64,000 nt of DNA from Argopecten irradians (taxonomy: Eukaryota > Mollusca > Bivalvia > Pectinida > Pectinidae): the NCBI RefSeq assembly GCF_041381155.1, contig NC_091142.1, forward strand, positions 43,436,747 to 43,500,746. The letters run 5' to 3'. The notes below the pieces were generated by a model. It was not told the DNA's origin. It did not search any database and saw only the letters and a list, made by a program, of their open reading frames with translations. How positions within the stretch are numbered: position 1 is the stretch's first letter; every line of letters begins with the position of its first letter. Shown here one piece after another: positions 11,931 to 25,479 of the stretch. A program made the position numbers and the translations under genes.

Positions 11931-11952
11931 GCTGAGATCCTATGATCTCAGC
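11931..11952. repeat. Perfect short palindrome between arrays
   Basis: GCTGAGATC and GATCTCAGC form 9-bp perfect arms around CTAT. Partly complementary AATAA and TTATT lie just outside. It lies in the ~150-bp unique gap between the 30-bp array and the next array. Role unknown; no U-tract is attached. Confidence 0.6.
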
Positions 11953-12015
11953 ATTTATTGGCTTGTGTTTTAAAACATGTAGATGTTATTGTAAATCGCA
12001 TATATATCATCATTA

Positions 12016-13190
12016 AAACAGACAACGACTCGTCAGTGTTACTGACGAGACTCGTCACAAGACTCACCAGTATCACTGACAGGACTCACCAGTGTTACTG
12101 ACGAGACACTGCAGAGACACGGCAGTGGTACTGATGACAGCACACCAATTTTACTGACGACGACACACACCAGCTTTACTGACAACGGCACGCCAATATT
12201 ACTGACGACGGCACGCCAGTTTTTTGCTGACGACGTCACACCAGCTTTACTGACGACGGCACGCCAGTTTTACTGACGACGGCAACGCCAGTTTTACGGA
12301 CGACAGCACACCAATTTTACTGACGACGGCACGCCAGTTTTACTGACGACGGCACGCCAGTTTTTGCTGACGACGACGCACACCAGCTTTACTGACGACG
12401 GCACGCCAGTTTTACTGACGACGGCACGCCGGTTTTACTGACGACGACGCACACCAGCTTTACTGAAGACCGCACGCCAGTTTTACTGACGACGACACAC
12501 ACCAGCCTTACTGACGACGGCACACCAATTTTACTGACGACGACACACACCAGCTTTACTGACGACGGCACGCCAGTTTTACTGACGACAGCACACCAAT
12601 TTTACTGACGACGACACACACCAGCTTTACTGACGACGGCACGCCAGTTTTACTGATGACAGTACACCAATTTTACTGACGACGACACACACCAGCTTTA
12701 CTCACGAGACTTGCCAGTGTTACTGACGATAATCTACCAATATTTCTGAAGACGACACACACCAACTTTACTGATGAGACTTGCCAGTGTTACTGACGAC
12801 AATACACCAATATTACTGACGACGACACACCAGTGTTACTGATGAGACTTGCCAGTGTTACTGACGACAATACACCAATATTACTGACGACGACACACAC
12901 CAGCTTTACTGATGAGACTTACCAGTGTTACTGACGACAATACACCAACATTACTGACGACGACATGCCAGTGTTACTGACGACAGCACGCCAATATTAC
13001 TGACGACGGCACGCCAGTTTTGCTGATGACAGCACGCCAATATTACTGGCGATGACAAACACCAGCTTTACTGTCAAGACTTGCCAGTGTTGCTGACGAC
13101 AATATACCAAAATTACTGACGACGACACACACCAGCTTTACTGATGAGACTTGCCAGTGTTAGTGATGACGACATGCCAATTTTAAGGAT
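12016..13190. repeat. Minisatellite, ~24-bp unit with alternating subtypes
   Basis: Sub-units of 23-25 bp alternate between a TTTTACTGACGACGGCACGC type and a TTTACTGACGACGACACACA type, in a loose ~50-bp higher-order pattern. ACTGACGA is the invariant core. It is notably richer in CG dinucleotides than its neighbours. Edges are degenerate. Confidence 0.9.
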
Positions 13191-13288
13191 TACAACATGT
13201 TAATTTGTATGTTATATCTCTGAGGATGCTGTCTCGCTTATTTCAATGATGTCCAATTTGTACCCTTAACTATTGATAGGAATAATTG

Positions 13289-13440
13289 CATATTATGGTG
13301 ACACCGTAGATTTGTGAGGACATCTGCTGCATGTTATGGTGACATCATAGATTTGTGAGGACATCTGCTGCATGTTATGGTGACATCATAGATTTGTGAG
13401 GATATCTGCTGCATGTTATAATGACATCAAAGATGTTTAA
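13289..13440. repeat. Small tandem repeat, 41-bp unit, ~4 copies
   Basis: Four head-to-tail copies of TGTTATGGTGACATCATAGA followed by TTTGTGAGGACATCTGCTGCA, the last copy diverging. Confidence 0.85.
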
Positions 13441-13890
13441 ATTTTTCTCCATATCAGGTATTGGAATCATTTCTATGAATTCACTGTCTGAGTAGATTAT
13501 GTGAACTTTATCAGAAGTTATTGTAGATATAATACACAAGTATATTGATAGCCAGATAACAGAGCATTGTACAGTGTTTATATGAGTACAGTTGTTTATT
13601 TGTGGATATTGTAAATATTTGTTTGTATATAATGTTTGGTGTTGCCGCCACTGTTTTGTATTGTGTAGTTTGTGTAAATAGTATGAACAAATATGTATAT
13701 ATATACAGATGGCTGTAATCATTGTTGTAAATGATTTCCTTCGTGTAAATATCCTGAATTATTACTGTATATATTGTCTTTGATGTATTCAGCTTACACA
13801 ACTGTATATACATAGACATGTACATTGTTGTGATGATTGATGTATTAAATTAGCTTATGTATATATTGTGACATTTGTATAGAGATACCC
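13441..13890. other. AT-rich unique spacer
   Basis: Very AT-rich sequence with overlapping short frames on the minus strand that look like chance. No gene or repeat was recognised. Confidence 0.5.
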
Positions 13891-16800
13891 AACAGATGTA
13901 TATAGATCCTTCCGAGTAAATGTCATTGGAGGCTCCTATATATAGATCCTTCTGAGTAAATATTGTTATTGCCTCCTATATATAGAGCCTACTGAGAAAA
14001 GGTCGTTGGTGGCTCCTATATATAGAGCCTACTGAGTAAGTGTCGTTTGTGGCTCCTATATTTAAAGAGACTAATGAGTAAATGCCGTTGATGGCTCCTA
14101 TATATAGAGCCTACTGAGTAAATGTCGTTGGTGGCTCCTATATATAGAGCCTACTGAGTAAATGTCGTTGGTGGCTCCTATATATAGAGCCTACTGAGTA
14201 AATGTCGTTGGTGGCTCCTATATATAGAGCCTACTGAGTAAATGTCGTTGGTGGCTCCTATATATAGAGCCTACTGAGTAAATGTCGTTGGTGGCTCCTA
14301 TATATAGAGCCTACTGAGTAAATGTCGTTGGTGGCTCCTATATATAGAGCCTACTGAGTAAATGTCGTTGGTGGCTCCTATATATAGAGCCTACTGAGTA
14401 AATGTCGTTGGTGGCTCCTATATATAGAGCCTACTGAGTAAATGTCGTTGGTGGCTCCTATATATAGAGCCTACTGAGTAAATGTCGTTGGTGGCTCCTA
14501 TATATAGAGCCTACTGAGTAAATGTCTTTTATGGCTCCTATATATAGAGCCTACTGAGTAAATGTCGTTGGTGGCTCCTATATATAGAGCCTACTGAGTA
14601 AATGTCGTTGGTGGCTCCTATATATAGAGCCTACTGAGTGAATGTCGTTGGTGGCTCCTATATATATATAGAGCCTACTGAGTAAATGTCGTTGGTGGCT
14701 CCTATATATAGAGCCTACTGAGTAAATGTCGTTGGTGGCTCCTATATTATAGAGCCTACTGAGTAAATGTCGTTGGTGGCTCCTATATATATAGAGCCTA
14801 CTGAGTAAATGTCGTTGGTGGCTCCTATATATATAGAGCCTACTGAGTAAATGTCGTTGGTGGCTCCTATATATAGAGCCTACTGAGTAAATGTCGTTGG
14901 TGGCTCCTATATATAGAGCCTACTGAGTAAATGTCGTTGGTGGCTCCTATATATATAGAGCCTACTGAGTAAATGTCGTTGGTGGCTCCTATATATAGAG
15001 CCTACTGAGTAAATGTCGTTGGTGGCTCCTATATATAGAGCCTACTGAGTAAATGTCGTTGGTGGCTCCTATAATATAGAGCCTACTGAGTAAATGTCGT
15101 TGGTGGCTCCTATATATAGAGCCTACTGAGTAAATGTCGTTGGTGGCTCCTATATATATAGAGCCTACTGAGTAAATGTCGTTGGTGGCTCTCTATATAT
15201 AGAGCCTACTGAGTAAATGTCGTTGTGGCTCCTATATATAGAGCCTACTGAGTAAATGTCGTTGGTGGCTCCTATATATAGAGCCTACTGAGTAAATGTC
15301 GTTGGTGGCTCCTATATATATAGAGCCTACTGAGTAAATGTCGTTGGTGGCTCCTATATATAGAGCCTACTGAGTAAATGTCGTTGGTGGCTCCTATATA
15401 TAGAGACTAATGAGTAAATGTCGTTGGTGGCTCCTATATATAGAGCCTACTGAGTAAATGTCGTTGTAGGTGGCTCCTATATATAGAGCCTACTGAGTGA
15501 ATGTCGTTGGTGGCTCCTATATATAGAGCCTACTGAGTAAATGTCGTTGGTGGCTCCTATATATAGAGCCTACTGAGTAAATGTCGTTGGTGGCTCCTAT
15601 ATATAGAGCCTACTGAGTAAATGTCGTTGGTGGCTCCTATATATAGAGCCTACTGAGTAAATGTCGTTGGTGGCTCCTATATATAGAGCCTACTGAGTAA
15701 ATGTCGTTGGTGGCTCCTATATATAGAGCCTACTGAGTAAATGTCGTTGGTGGCTCCTATATATAGAGCCTACTGAGTGAATGTCGTTGGTGGCTCATAT
15801 ATATAGAGCCTACTGAGTAAATGTCGTTGGTGGCTCCTATATATAGAGCCTACTGAGTGAATGTCGTTGGTGGCTCCTAATATATATAGTGACTAATGAG
15901 TAAATGTCGTTGGTGGCTCCTATATATAGAGCCTACAGAGTAAATGTCGTTGGTGGCTCCTATATATAGAGCCTACTGAGTAAATGTCGTTGGTGGCTCC
16001 TATATATATAGAGCCTACTGAGTAAATGTCGTTGGTGGCTCCTATATATAGAGCCTACTGAGTAAATGTCGTTGGTGGCTCCTATATATATAGAGCCTAC
16101 TGAGTAAATGTCGTTGGTGGCTCCTATATATAGAGCCTACTGAGTGAATGTCGTTTGGTGGCTCTATATATAGTCCTAATGAGTAAATGTCGTTGGTGGC
16201 TCCTATATATAGAGCCTACGTGAGTAATGCTGTTGGTGGCTCCTATATATAGAGCCTACTGAGTGAATGTCCTTGGTGGCTCCTATATATAGAGCCTACT
16301 GAGTAAATTCGTTGTGGTTCCTATATATATAGAGCCCACTGAGTAAATGTCGTTCGTGACTTCTATATATAGAGCCTACAGAGTAAATGTCGTTCGTGGA
16401 CTTCTATATATAGAGCCTACTGAGTAAATGTTCGTTGGTGGCTCCTATATATAGAGCCTACTGAGTAAATGTCGTTGGTGGCTCCTATATATAGACCTAT
16501 GAGTAAATGTCGTTGGTGGCTCCTATATATAGAGCCTACTGAGTAAATGTCGTTGGTGGCTCCTATATATATAGAGCCTACTGAGTAAATGTCGTTGTGC
16601 TCCTATATTGAGCTACTGAGTAATGTCGTTGTGGCTCCTATATATAGAGCCTACTGAGTGAATGTCGTTGGTGGCTCATATATATAGATCCTACTGAGTA
16701 AATGTCGTTGGTGGCTCCTATATATAGAGCCTACTGAGTGAATGTCGTTGGTGGCTCCTATATATAGAGTGCCTACTGAGTAAATGTCGTTGGTGGCTCC

Positions 16801-18057
16801 TATATATAGAGCCTACAGAGTAAATGTCGTTGGTGGCTCCTATATATAGAGCCTACTGAGTAAATGTCGTTGGTGGCTCCTATATATATAGAGCCTACTG
16901 AGTAAATGTCGTTGGTGGCTCCTATATATAGAGCCTACTGAGTGAATGTCGTTGGTGGCTCCTATATATATAGAGACCACCGAGTAAATGTCGTTGGTGG
17001 CTCCTATATATAGAGCCTACAGAGTAAATGTCGTTGGTGGCTCCTATATATAGAGCCTACTGAGTAAATGTCGTTGGTGGCTCCTATATATAGAGCCTAC
17101 TGAGTAAATGTCGTTGGTGGCTCCTATATATAGAGCCTACTGAGTAAATGTCGTTGGTGGCTCCTATATATATAGAGCCTACTGAGTAAATGTCGTTGGT
17201 GGCTCCTATATATAGAGCCTACAGAGTAAATGTCGTTGGTGGCTCCTATATATAGAGCCTACTGAGTAAATGTCGTTGGTGGCTCCTATATATAGAGCCT
17301 ACTGAGTAAATGTCGTTGGTGGCTCCTATATATAGAGCCTACAGAGTAAATGTCGTTGGTGGCTCCTATATATAGATCCTACTGAGTGAATGTCGTTGGT
17401 GGCTCCTATATATAGTGACTAATGAGTAAATGTCGTTGGTGGCTCCTATATATAGAGCCTACAGAGTAAATGTTGTTGGTGGCTCATATATATAGATCCT
17501 ACTGAGTAAATGTCGTTGGTGGCTCCTATATATAGATCCTACTGAGTAAATGTCGTTGGTGGCTCCTATATATATAGAGCCTACTGAGTAAATGTCGTTG
17601 GTGGCTCCTATATATAGAGCCTACTGAGTGAATGTCGTTGGTGGCTCATATATATATAGATCCTACTGAGTAAATGTCGTTGGTGGCTCCTATATATAGA
17701 GCCTACTGAGTGAATGTCGTTGGTGGCTCCTATATATATAGAGACCAATGAGTAAATGTCGTTGGTGGCTCCTATATATAGAGCCTACAGAGTAAATGTC
17801 GTTGGTGGCTCCTATATATAGAGCCTACTGAGTAAATGTCGTTGGTGGCTCCTATATATATAGAGCCTACTGAGTAAATGTCGTTGGTGGCTCCTATATA
17901 TAGAGCCTACTGAGTGAATGTCGTTGGTGGCTCCTATATATATAGAGACTACTGAGTAAATGTCGTTGGTGGCTCCTATATATAGATCCTACTGAGTAAA
18001 TGTCGTTGGTGGCTCCTATATATAGATCCTACTGAGTAAATGTCGTTGGTGGCTCCT
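13891..18057. repeat. Minisatellite, 40-bp unit with internal TA tract, ~100 copies
   Basis: Unit is GGCTCCTATATATAGAGCCT followed by ACTGAGTAAATGTCGTTGGT. The (TA) tract varies by one or two dinucleotides between copies, so a microsatellite is nested in the minisatellite. GGCTC-CTATATATAG-AGCC is a near-perfect palindrome. Variants include GTGAATG, ACAGAG and GATCCT units scattered through the array. 16140-16640 holds several short or damaged copies. Confidence 0.96.
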
Positions 18058-18306
18058 AATGTTACAGTACTGTTTAATGATGTTAGCCACACCTCTAAGT
18101 GATGTGTTTAGCAGTAAGTCATGCTGAAAGTGGTAGATTGTTATTTTTTCGCTGAATGTCTGTTTCTGATATTTATCTATAGATCTGTGACGTTTGATGT
18201 CATTGAACTGAAAATGTTATTATTAAAATTGCTCATATTGATATATAGTTTCACTTGTACACAGTACCTATTGAAATGTTATACCGTTAAGTTGTATGTA
18301 TGTCTA

Positions 18307-19920
18307 CTGTGGCTCTGAAGTCTGTGCTGTAAATCATCACATACCATATATAGCTACCGTTGTCTGGTATACATTGGGATGTGTTGTAAATCATCACATA
18401 CCATATATAGCTACCATTATCTGATATACATTGGGATGTGTTGTAAATCATCACATACCATATATAGCTACCGTTGTCTGGTATATACATTGGGATGTGT
18501 TGTAAATCATCACATACCATATATAGCTACCATTATCTGATATACATTGGGATGTGTTGTAAATCATCACATACCATATATAGCTACCATTATCTGGTAT
18601 ACATTGGGATGTGTTGTAAATCATCACATACCATATATAGCTACCATTATCTGGTATACATTGGGATGTGTTGTAAATCATCACATACCATATATAGCTA
18701 CCATTATCTGGTATACATTGGGATGTGTTGTAAATCATCACATACCATATATAGCTACCATTATCTGGTATACATTGGGATGTGTTGTAAATCATCACAT
18801 ACCATATATAGCTACCATTATCTGGTATACATTGGGATGTGTTGTAAATCATCACATACCATATATAGCTACCATTATCTGGTATACATTGGGATGTGTT
18901 GTAAATCATCACATACCATATATAGCTACCATTATCTGGTATACATTGGGATGTGTTGTAAATCATCACATACCATATATAGCTACCGTTGTCTGGTATA
19001 CATTGGGATGTGTTGTAAATCATCACATACCATATATAGCTACCGTTGTCTGGTATACATTGGGATGTGTTGTAAATCATCACATACCATATATAGCTAC
19101 CATTATCTGATATACATTGGGATGTGTTGTAAATCATCACATACCATATATAGCTACCGTTGTCTGGTATACATTGGGATGTGTTGTAAATCATCACATA
19201 CCATATATAGCTACCGTTGTCTGGTGTGGCTCTGAAGTCTGTGTTGTAAATCATCACATACCATATATAGCTACCGTTGTCTGGTATACATTGGGATGTG
19301 TTGTAAATCATCACATACCATATATAGCTACCATTATCTGATATACATTGGGATGTGTTGTAAATCATCACATACCATATATAGCTACCATTATCTGGTA
19401 TACATTGGGATGTGTTGTAAATCATCACATACCATATATAGCTACCATTATCTGGTATACATTGGGATGTGTTGTAAATCATCACATACCATATATAGCT
19501 ACCGTTGTCTGGTATACATTGGGATGTGTTGTAAATCATCACATACCATATATAGCTACCATTATCTGGTATACATTGGGATGTGTTGTAAATCATCACA
19601 TACCATATATAGCTACCATTGTCTGGTATACATTGGGATGTGTTGTAAATCATCACATACCATATATAGCTACCATTATCTGGTATACATTGGGATGTGT
19701 TGTAAATCATCACATACCATATATAGCTACCGTTGTCTGGTATACATTGGGATGTGTTGTAAATCATCACATACCATATATAGCTACCGTTGTCTGGTAT
19801 ACATTGGGATGTGTTGTAAATCATCACATACCATATATAGCTACCATTATCTGGTATACATTGGGATGTGTTGTAAATCATCACATACCATATATAGCTA
19901 CCATTGTCTGGTATACATTA
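18307..19920. repeat. Minisatellite, 57-bp unit, ~28 copies
   Basis: Unit contains ACCATATATAGCTACCATTA (or ACCGTTG), TCTGGTATACATTGGGATGT and GTTGTAAATCATCACAT. The period of 57 is 19 codons, so several frames on both strands stay open (up to 477 codons on the minus strand). The left boundary motif GTGGCTCTGAAGTCTGTG (18309) recurs inside the array at about 19226. Confidence 0.96.
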
Positions 19921-19959
19921 AGATGGAGTCGGGAAGGAGAGTGATGCAGCCGTACAGGG

Positions 19960-21440
19960 GCAGGGTAGCATAGTCATACAGTAGACAGTGGGACTTGTGA
20001 GGGTGGTGTAATCATACAGGGGACGGAGTGGGACTCATGAGGGTAGCGTAGTCATACAGGATTCAGTGGGACTTGTGAGGGTGGTGTAGTCATACAGTAG
20101 ACAGTGGGACTTGTGAGGGTGGTGTCATCATACAGGGGACGGAGTGGGACTCATGAGGGTAGCGTAGTCATACAGGATTCAGTGGGACTTGTGAGGGTGG
20201 TGTAGTCATACAGGAGACAGTGGGACTTGTGAGGGTGATGTAGTCATACAGGAGACAGTGGGACTTGTGAGGGTGGTGTAGTCATACAGGAGACAGTGGA
20301 ACTTTTGAGGGTTGTGTAGTCATACAGGAGACAGTGGGACTTGTGAGGATGGTGTTGTCATACAGGAGACAGTGGGACTTGTGAGGGTGATGTAGTCATA
20401 CAGGATTCAGTGGGACTTGTTAGGGTGGTGTAGTCATACAGGAGACAGTGGGACTTGTGAGGGTGGTGTAGTCATACAGGAGACAGTGGGACTTATGAGG
20501 GTGGTGTAGTCATACAGGAGACAGTGGGACTTGTGAGGGTGGTGTAATCATACAGGAGACAGTGGGACTTGTGAGGGTGGTGTAGTCATACAGGAGACAG
20601 TGGGACTTGTGAGGGTGTTGTAGTCATACAGGAGACAGTGGGACTTGTGAGGGTGGTGTAGTCATACAGGAGATGGAATGGGACTTGTGAGGGTGGTGTA
20701 GTCATACAGGAGACAGTGGGACTTGTGAGGGTGGTGTAGTCATACAGGAGACAGTGGGACTTGTGAGGGTGGTGTAGTCATACAGGAGATGGAGTGGGAC
20801 TTGTGAGGGTGGTGTTGTCAAACAGTAATCAGTGGGACTTGTGAGGGTGGTGTAGTCATACAGGAGACAGTGGAACTTGTGAGGGTGGTGTAGTCATACA
20901 GGATTCAGTGGGACTTGTGAGGGTGGTGTAGGCATACAGGATTCAATGGGACTTGTTAGGGTGGTGTAGTCATACAGGAGACAGTGGGACTTGTGAGGGT
21001 GGTGTAGTCATACAGAAGATGGAGTGGGACTTGTGAGGGTGGTGTAGGCATACAGGATTCAGTGGGACTTGTTAGGGTGGTGTAGTCATACAGGAGACAG
21101 TGGGACTTGTGAGGGTGGTGTAGTCATACAGGAGACAGTGGGACTTGTAAGGGTGGTGTAGTCAAACAGGAATCAGTGGGACTTGTGAGGGTGGTGTAAT
21201 CATACAGGAGACAGTGGGACTTGAGAGGGTGGTGTAGGCATACAGGAGACAGTGGGACTTGTAAGGGTGGTGTAGTCAAACAGGAATCAGTGGGACTTGT
21301 GAGGGTGGTGTAATCATACAGGAGACAGTGGGACTTGAGAGGGTGGTGTAGGCATACAGGAGACAGTGGGACTTGTGAGGGTGGTGTAGTCATACAGGGG
21401 ATAGTGGGACTTGTGAGGGTGGCGTAGGCATGATCACACA
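19960..21440. repeat. Minisatellite, ~38-bp unit, ~38 copies
   Basis: Unit contains ACAGGAGACAGTGGGACTTG and TGAGGGTGGTGTAGTCAT, with ATTCAGT and GATGGAGT variants. A three-unit block is duplicated next to itself around 21130-21365. G-rich on the + strand. Confidence 0.95.
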
Positions 21441-21975
21441 GGAAGACTTGGAAATTTATGAGAACATGTAACACATATTTAATTTATTGACTTTGTTTTA
21501 AACAATAATTGATATTGCTTGCAGTATTATCTTTGAGTTTTTGGCATGTATAGCCTTGTCATTGTATAGTGCTAAGCATGCCCTGTGTCTATATTTAGGA
21601 TGAATGTGAAGTAGAATGTGGGCCCCTAAATACATATACCCATTATCAACACTAGCCATCCATCTCAGTACATGTGTCCTTGACCTTGCCCATGTCATTG
21701 TCTGTACTGTGAAGTATTTGTGTCAGTAAGTGTGAGAGATATAAAAAAAATGTGAAATTATTTATTTTTCATATTGGTTACATGAAACATTGTTTATGCG
21801 TTAGATGTTATTGTCATTTGACTTTATTAAATTGCCAGCTGATGAAACAAATTTGGATGTCTCCTTGTTATTTATCTTAAATATGCATCACACTGATTAA
21901 GGTGTGGCATTGTCTACATGGAAACAATATAATTTACCTCAAAAGAGTTTTTGGCGATATTGAATCTGATCCATC
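21441..21975. other. Unique spacer
   Basis: No convincing coding sequence. A short minus-strand frame at 21498-21698 shows no recognisable domain or splice context. No repeat was seen. Confidence 0.5.
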
Positions 21976-24460
21976 AATCTGTCTGAATTAACAGGAATAA
22001 TGAACTGTCCGAATTACCAGAGATAATGAATGTCTGGATTACCAGGGAAAATAAATTGTCTGGATTACCAGGGAAAATGAATGTCTGAATTACCAGGGAA
22101 AATGAATGTCTGAATTAACAGGAATAATGAATTGTCCGAATTACCAGAGATAATGAATGTCTGGATTACCAGGGAAAATAAATTGTCTGGATTACCAGGG
22201 AAAATGAATGTCTGAATTACCAGGGATAATGAATTGTCTGAATTACCAGGGATAATGAATTGTCTGAATTACCAGGGAAAATGAATTGTCTGAATTACCA
22301 GGGATAATGAATTGTCTGAATTACCAGGGAAAATGAATATCTGAATTACCAGGGAAAATGAATGTCTGATTACAGGGATGTCTGATTACCAGGGAAATGA
22401 ATGTCTGAATTACCAGGGAAAATGAATGTCTGAATTACCAGGGAAAATGAATGTCTGATTACCAGGGATAATGAATGTCTGAATTACCAGGGAAAATGAA
22501 TGTCTGAATTACCAGGGAAAATGAATGTCTGAATTACCAGGGAAAATGAATGTCTGAATTACCAGGGAAAATGAATGTGTGATTACCAGGGAAAATGAAT
22601 GTCTGAATTACCAGGGAAATGAATGTCTGAATTACCAGGGAAAATGAATCGTCTGAATTACCAGGGAAATGAATGTCTGAATTACCAGGGAAAATGAATG
22701 TCTGAATTACCAGGGAAAATGAATGTCTGAATTACCAGGGAAAATGAATGTCTGAATTACCAAGGAAAACGAATGTCTGGATTACTAGGGAAAATTAATT
22801 GTTTGGATTACCAGGGAAAATGAATGTCTGAATTACCAGGGAAAATGAATGTCTGGATTATCAGGGATAATGAATTGTCTGAATTACCAGGGAAAATGAA
22901 TGTCTGAATTACCAGGGAAAATGAATGTCTGGATTACCAGGGATAATGAATTGTCTGAATTACCAGGGAAAATGAATGTCTGAATTACCAGGGGAAATGA
23001 ATGTCTGAATTACCAGGGAAAATGAATGTCTGAATTACCAGGGAAAATGAATGTCTGGATTACCAGGGATAATGAATGTCTGAATTACCAGGGAAAATGA
23101 ATGTCTGAATTACCAGGGGAAATGAATGTCTGAATTACCAGGGAAAATGAATGTCTGAATTACCAGGGAAAATGAATGTCTGGATTACCAGGGAAAATGA
23201 ATGTCTGAATTACCAGGGAAAATGAATGTCTGGATTACCAGGGATAATGAATCGTCTGAATTACCAGGGAAGATAAATGTCTGAATTACCAGGGAAAATG
23301 AATGTCTGATTTACCAGGGAAGCTAAATGTCTGAATTACCAGGGGAAATGAATGTCTGAATTACCAAGGAAAACGAATGTCTGGATTACCATGGAAAATT
23401 TATTGTCTGGATTACCAGGGAAAATGAATTGTCTGAATTACCAGGGAAAATGAATGTCTGAATTACCAGGGGAAATGAATGTCTGAATTACCAGGGAAAA
23501 TGAATGTCTGGATTACCAGGGATAATGAATTGTCTGAATTACCAGGGAAAATGAATGTCTGATTTACTAGGGAAAATGAATGTCTGGATTACCAGGGATA
23601 ATGGATTGTCTGAATTACCAGGGAAAATTAATTGTCTGAATTACCAGAGAAAACGAATGTCTGAATTACCAGGGAAATTGAATGTCTGAATTACCAGGGA
23701 AAATGAATTGTTCGAATAACCAGAGATAATGAATTGTCTGAATTACCAAGGAAAATGAATTGTCTGAATTACCAGAGATATTGAATGTCTGAGAATTACC
23801 AGGGAGAATGAATTGTCTGAATTACCAGAGATATTGAATGTCTGAGAATTACCAGGGAAAATGAATTGTCTGAATTACCAGAGATAATGAATTGTCTGAA
23901 TTACCAGAGATATTGAATGTCTGAGAATTACCAGGGAGAATAAATTGTCTGAAATACCAGAGATATTGAGTTGTCTGAATTACCAGAGATATTGAATGTC
24001 TGAGAATTACCAGGGAGAATGAATTGTCTGAATTACCAGAGATATTGGGTTGTCTAAATTACCAGAGATATTGAATGTCTGAGAATTACCAGAGATATTG
24101 AATGTCTGAGAATTACCAGAGATATTGAGTTGCCTGAATTACCAGAGATATCGAATGTCTGAGAATTACCAGAGATATTGAATGTCTGAGAATTACCAGA
24201 GATATTGAATGTCTGAGAATTACCAGGGAGAATGAATTGTCTGAATTACCGGAGATATTGAATGTCTGAGAATTACCAGGGAGAATGAGTTGTCTGAATT
24301 ACCAGAGATATTGAATGTCTGAGAATTACCAGGGAGAATGAATTGTCTGAATTACCAGCTGCAGAGATATTGAATGTCTGAGAATTACCAGGGAGAATGA
24401 ATTGTCTGAATTACCAGAGATAATGAATTTTCTGAATTACCAGAGATATTGAGTTGCCTC
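21976..24460. repeat. Minisatellite, 25-bp unit with a 27-bp right domain, ~98 copies
   Basis: The left part (to about 23700) is made of GAATTACCAGGGAAAATGAA plus TGTCT, with GGGATAATG and GGATTACC variants. The right part (about 23760-24460) is made of AGAGATATTGAATGTCTGAG plus AATTACC units alternating with GGGAGAATGAATTG units. The unit therefore drifts in sequence and length along the array. Confidence 0.94.
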
Positions 24461-24705
24461 CGTTTTTCAATCCGAGTTGCTGGAGATATTGAATAGCTTT
24501 ACAATCCTTACCTTGCTAACACAGACACTTAGCCGGATATCGTAATACAGCTGATTGTGACATAAACAAACAACACATTTGAAACTATAATAAAATTTAT
24601 TTTGTAAGCTTTGAAATGTAAAAAATATAATTGTAATTTTTCCAAACTTTGGTAATTGTAACGACTGTAGATTTATTACTTGTATATCACACAAGACAGT
24701 AATTA

Positions 24706-25117
24706 TTCTCGCAATAATTTATACAATAAAGACAAAACCACATATAATTTATACAATAAAGACAAAATCACACATAATTTACACAATAAAGACAAAACCA
24801 CACATAATTTATACAATAAAGACAAAACCACACATAATTTACACAATAAAGACAAAACCACACATAATTTACACAATAAAGACAAAACCACACATAATTT
24901 AAACAATAAAGACAAAACCACACATAATTTACACAATAAAGACAAAATCACACATAATTTACACGATAAAGACAAAATCACACATAATTTACACGATAAA
25001 GACAAAACCATACATAATTTACACAATAAAGACAAAATCACACATAATATACACAATAAAGACAAAACCACACATAATTTACACAATAAAGAAAAACACA
25101 CACATAATTTACTCAAA
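24706..25117. repeat. Minisatellite, 30-bp unit, ~13 copies
   Basis: Unit is AATAAAGACAAAACCACACA followed by TAATTTACAC. The period of 30 leaves both strands open for about 140 codons (KDKTTHNLHN repeats on +, a Leu/Cys-rich repeat on -). No gene context was found, so this is annotated as repeat only. Confidence 0.93.
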
Positions 25118-25425
25118 AGTTAAAACGTATCCGCCACAACTTGTTCAACTTTCCCTTTACTCTCCTGTCCTAAATATCAGAAACAGAATAAACAATATGC
25201 TTATCATTTGTTTCTAAAATGCCGGAAAATGGATATATTCTGGAAATAAGTTAAATCTTTAAAGTACATTCACTGCACAAATAAAAAATATGTATTATTG
25301 GGATTAAAACATAGAAGAAGAAATGAAAATGCGTTTTAATACTAGATTGGTACTCCCCAATGTTAGAAGTATAGCACAACGAGACACTTTTGAAACATTA
25401 GTTACGCCGACAGTCGTCAGCAAAA
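25118..25425. other. Unique AT-rich spacer
   Basis: No open frame, array or recognisable signal seen. Confidence 0.5.
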
Positions 25426-25471
25426 TAACGTCCGATAAAAACCCGGCTGACCATCCACCCAAGTCGACATT
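25426..25471. repeat. 46-bp direct repeat, copy 1
   Basis: Begins TAACGTCCGATAAAAACCCG and continues GCTGACCATCCACCCAAGTC, then GACAT. The same sequence is found twice in tandem at 26044-26142. The three copies bracket a ~570-bp segment with the long hairpin and a dispersed repeat, as if they were ends or duplicated flanks of an insertion. Confidence 0.75.
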
Positions 25472-25479
25472 ATACAAAT

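Noticed and set aside
13375..13825. Overlapping 104- and 115-codon minus-strand frames
   Set aside because: Low-complexity AT-rich translation (Tyr/Ile/His-rich) with two frames open at once. No domain or splice support.
18307..19973. 477-codon minus-strand frame and 253-codon plus-strand frame
   Set aside because: A 57-bp (19-codon) unit is open on both strands. Near-identical nucleotides without codon-position bias indicate a repeat, not a protein.
24680..25123. Overlapping 137- and 147-codon frames on opposite strands
   Set aside because: 30-bp AT-rich repeat open on both strands; no gene evidence.
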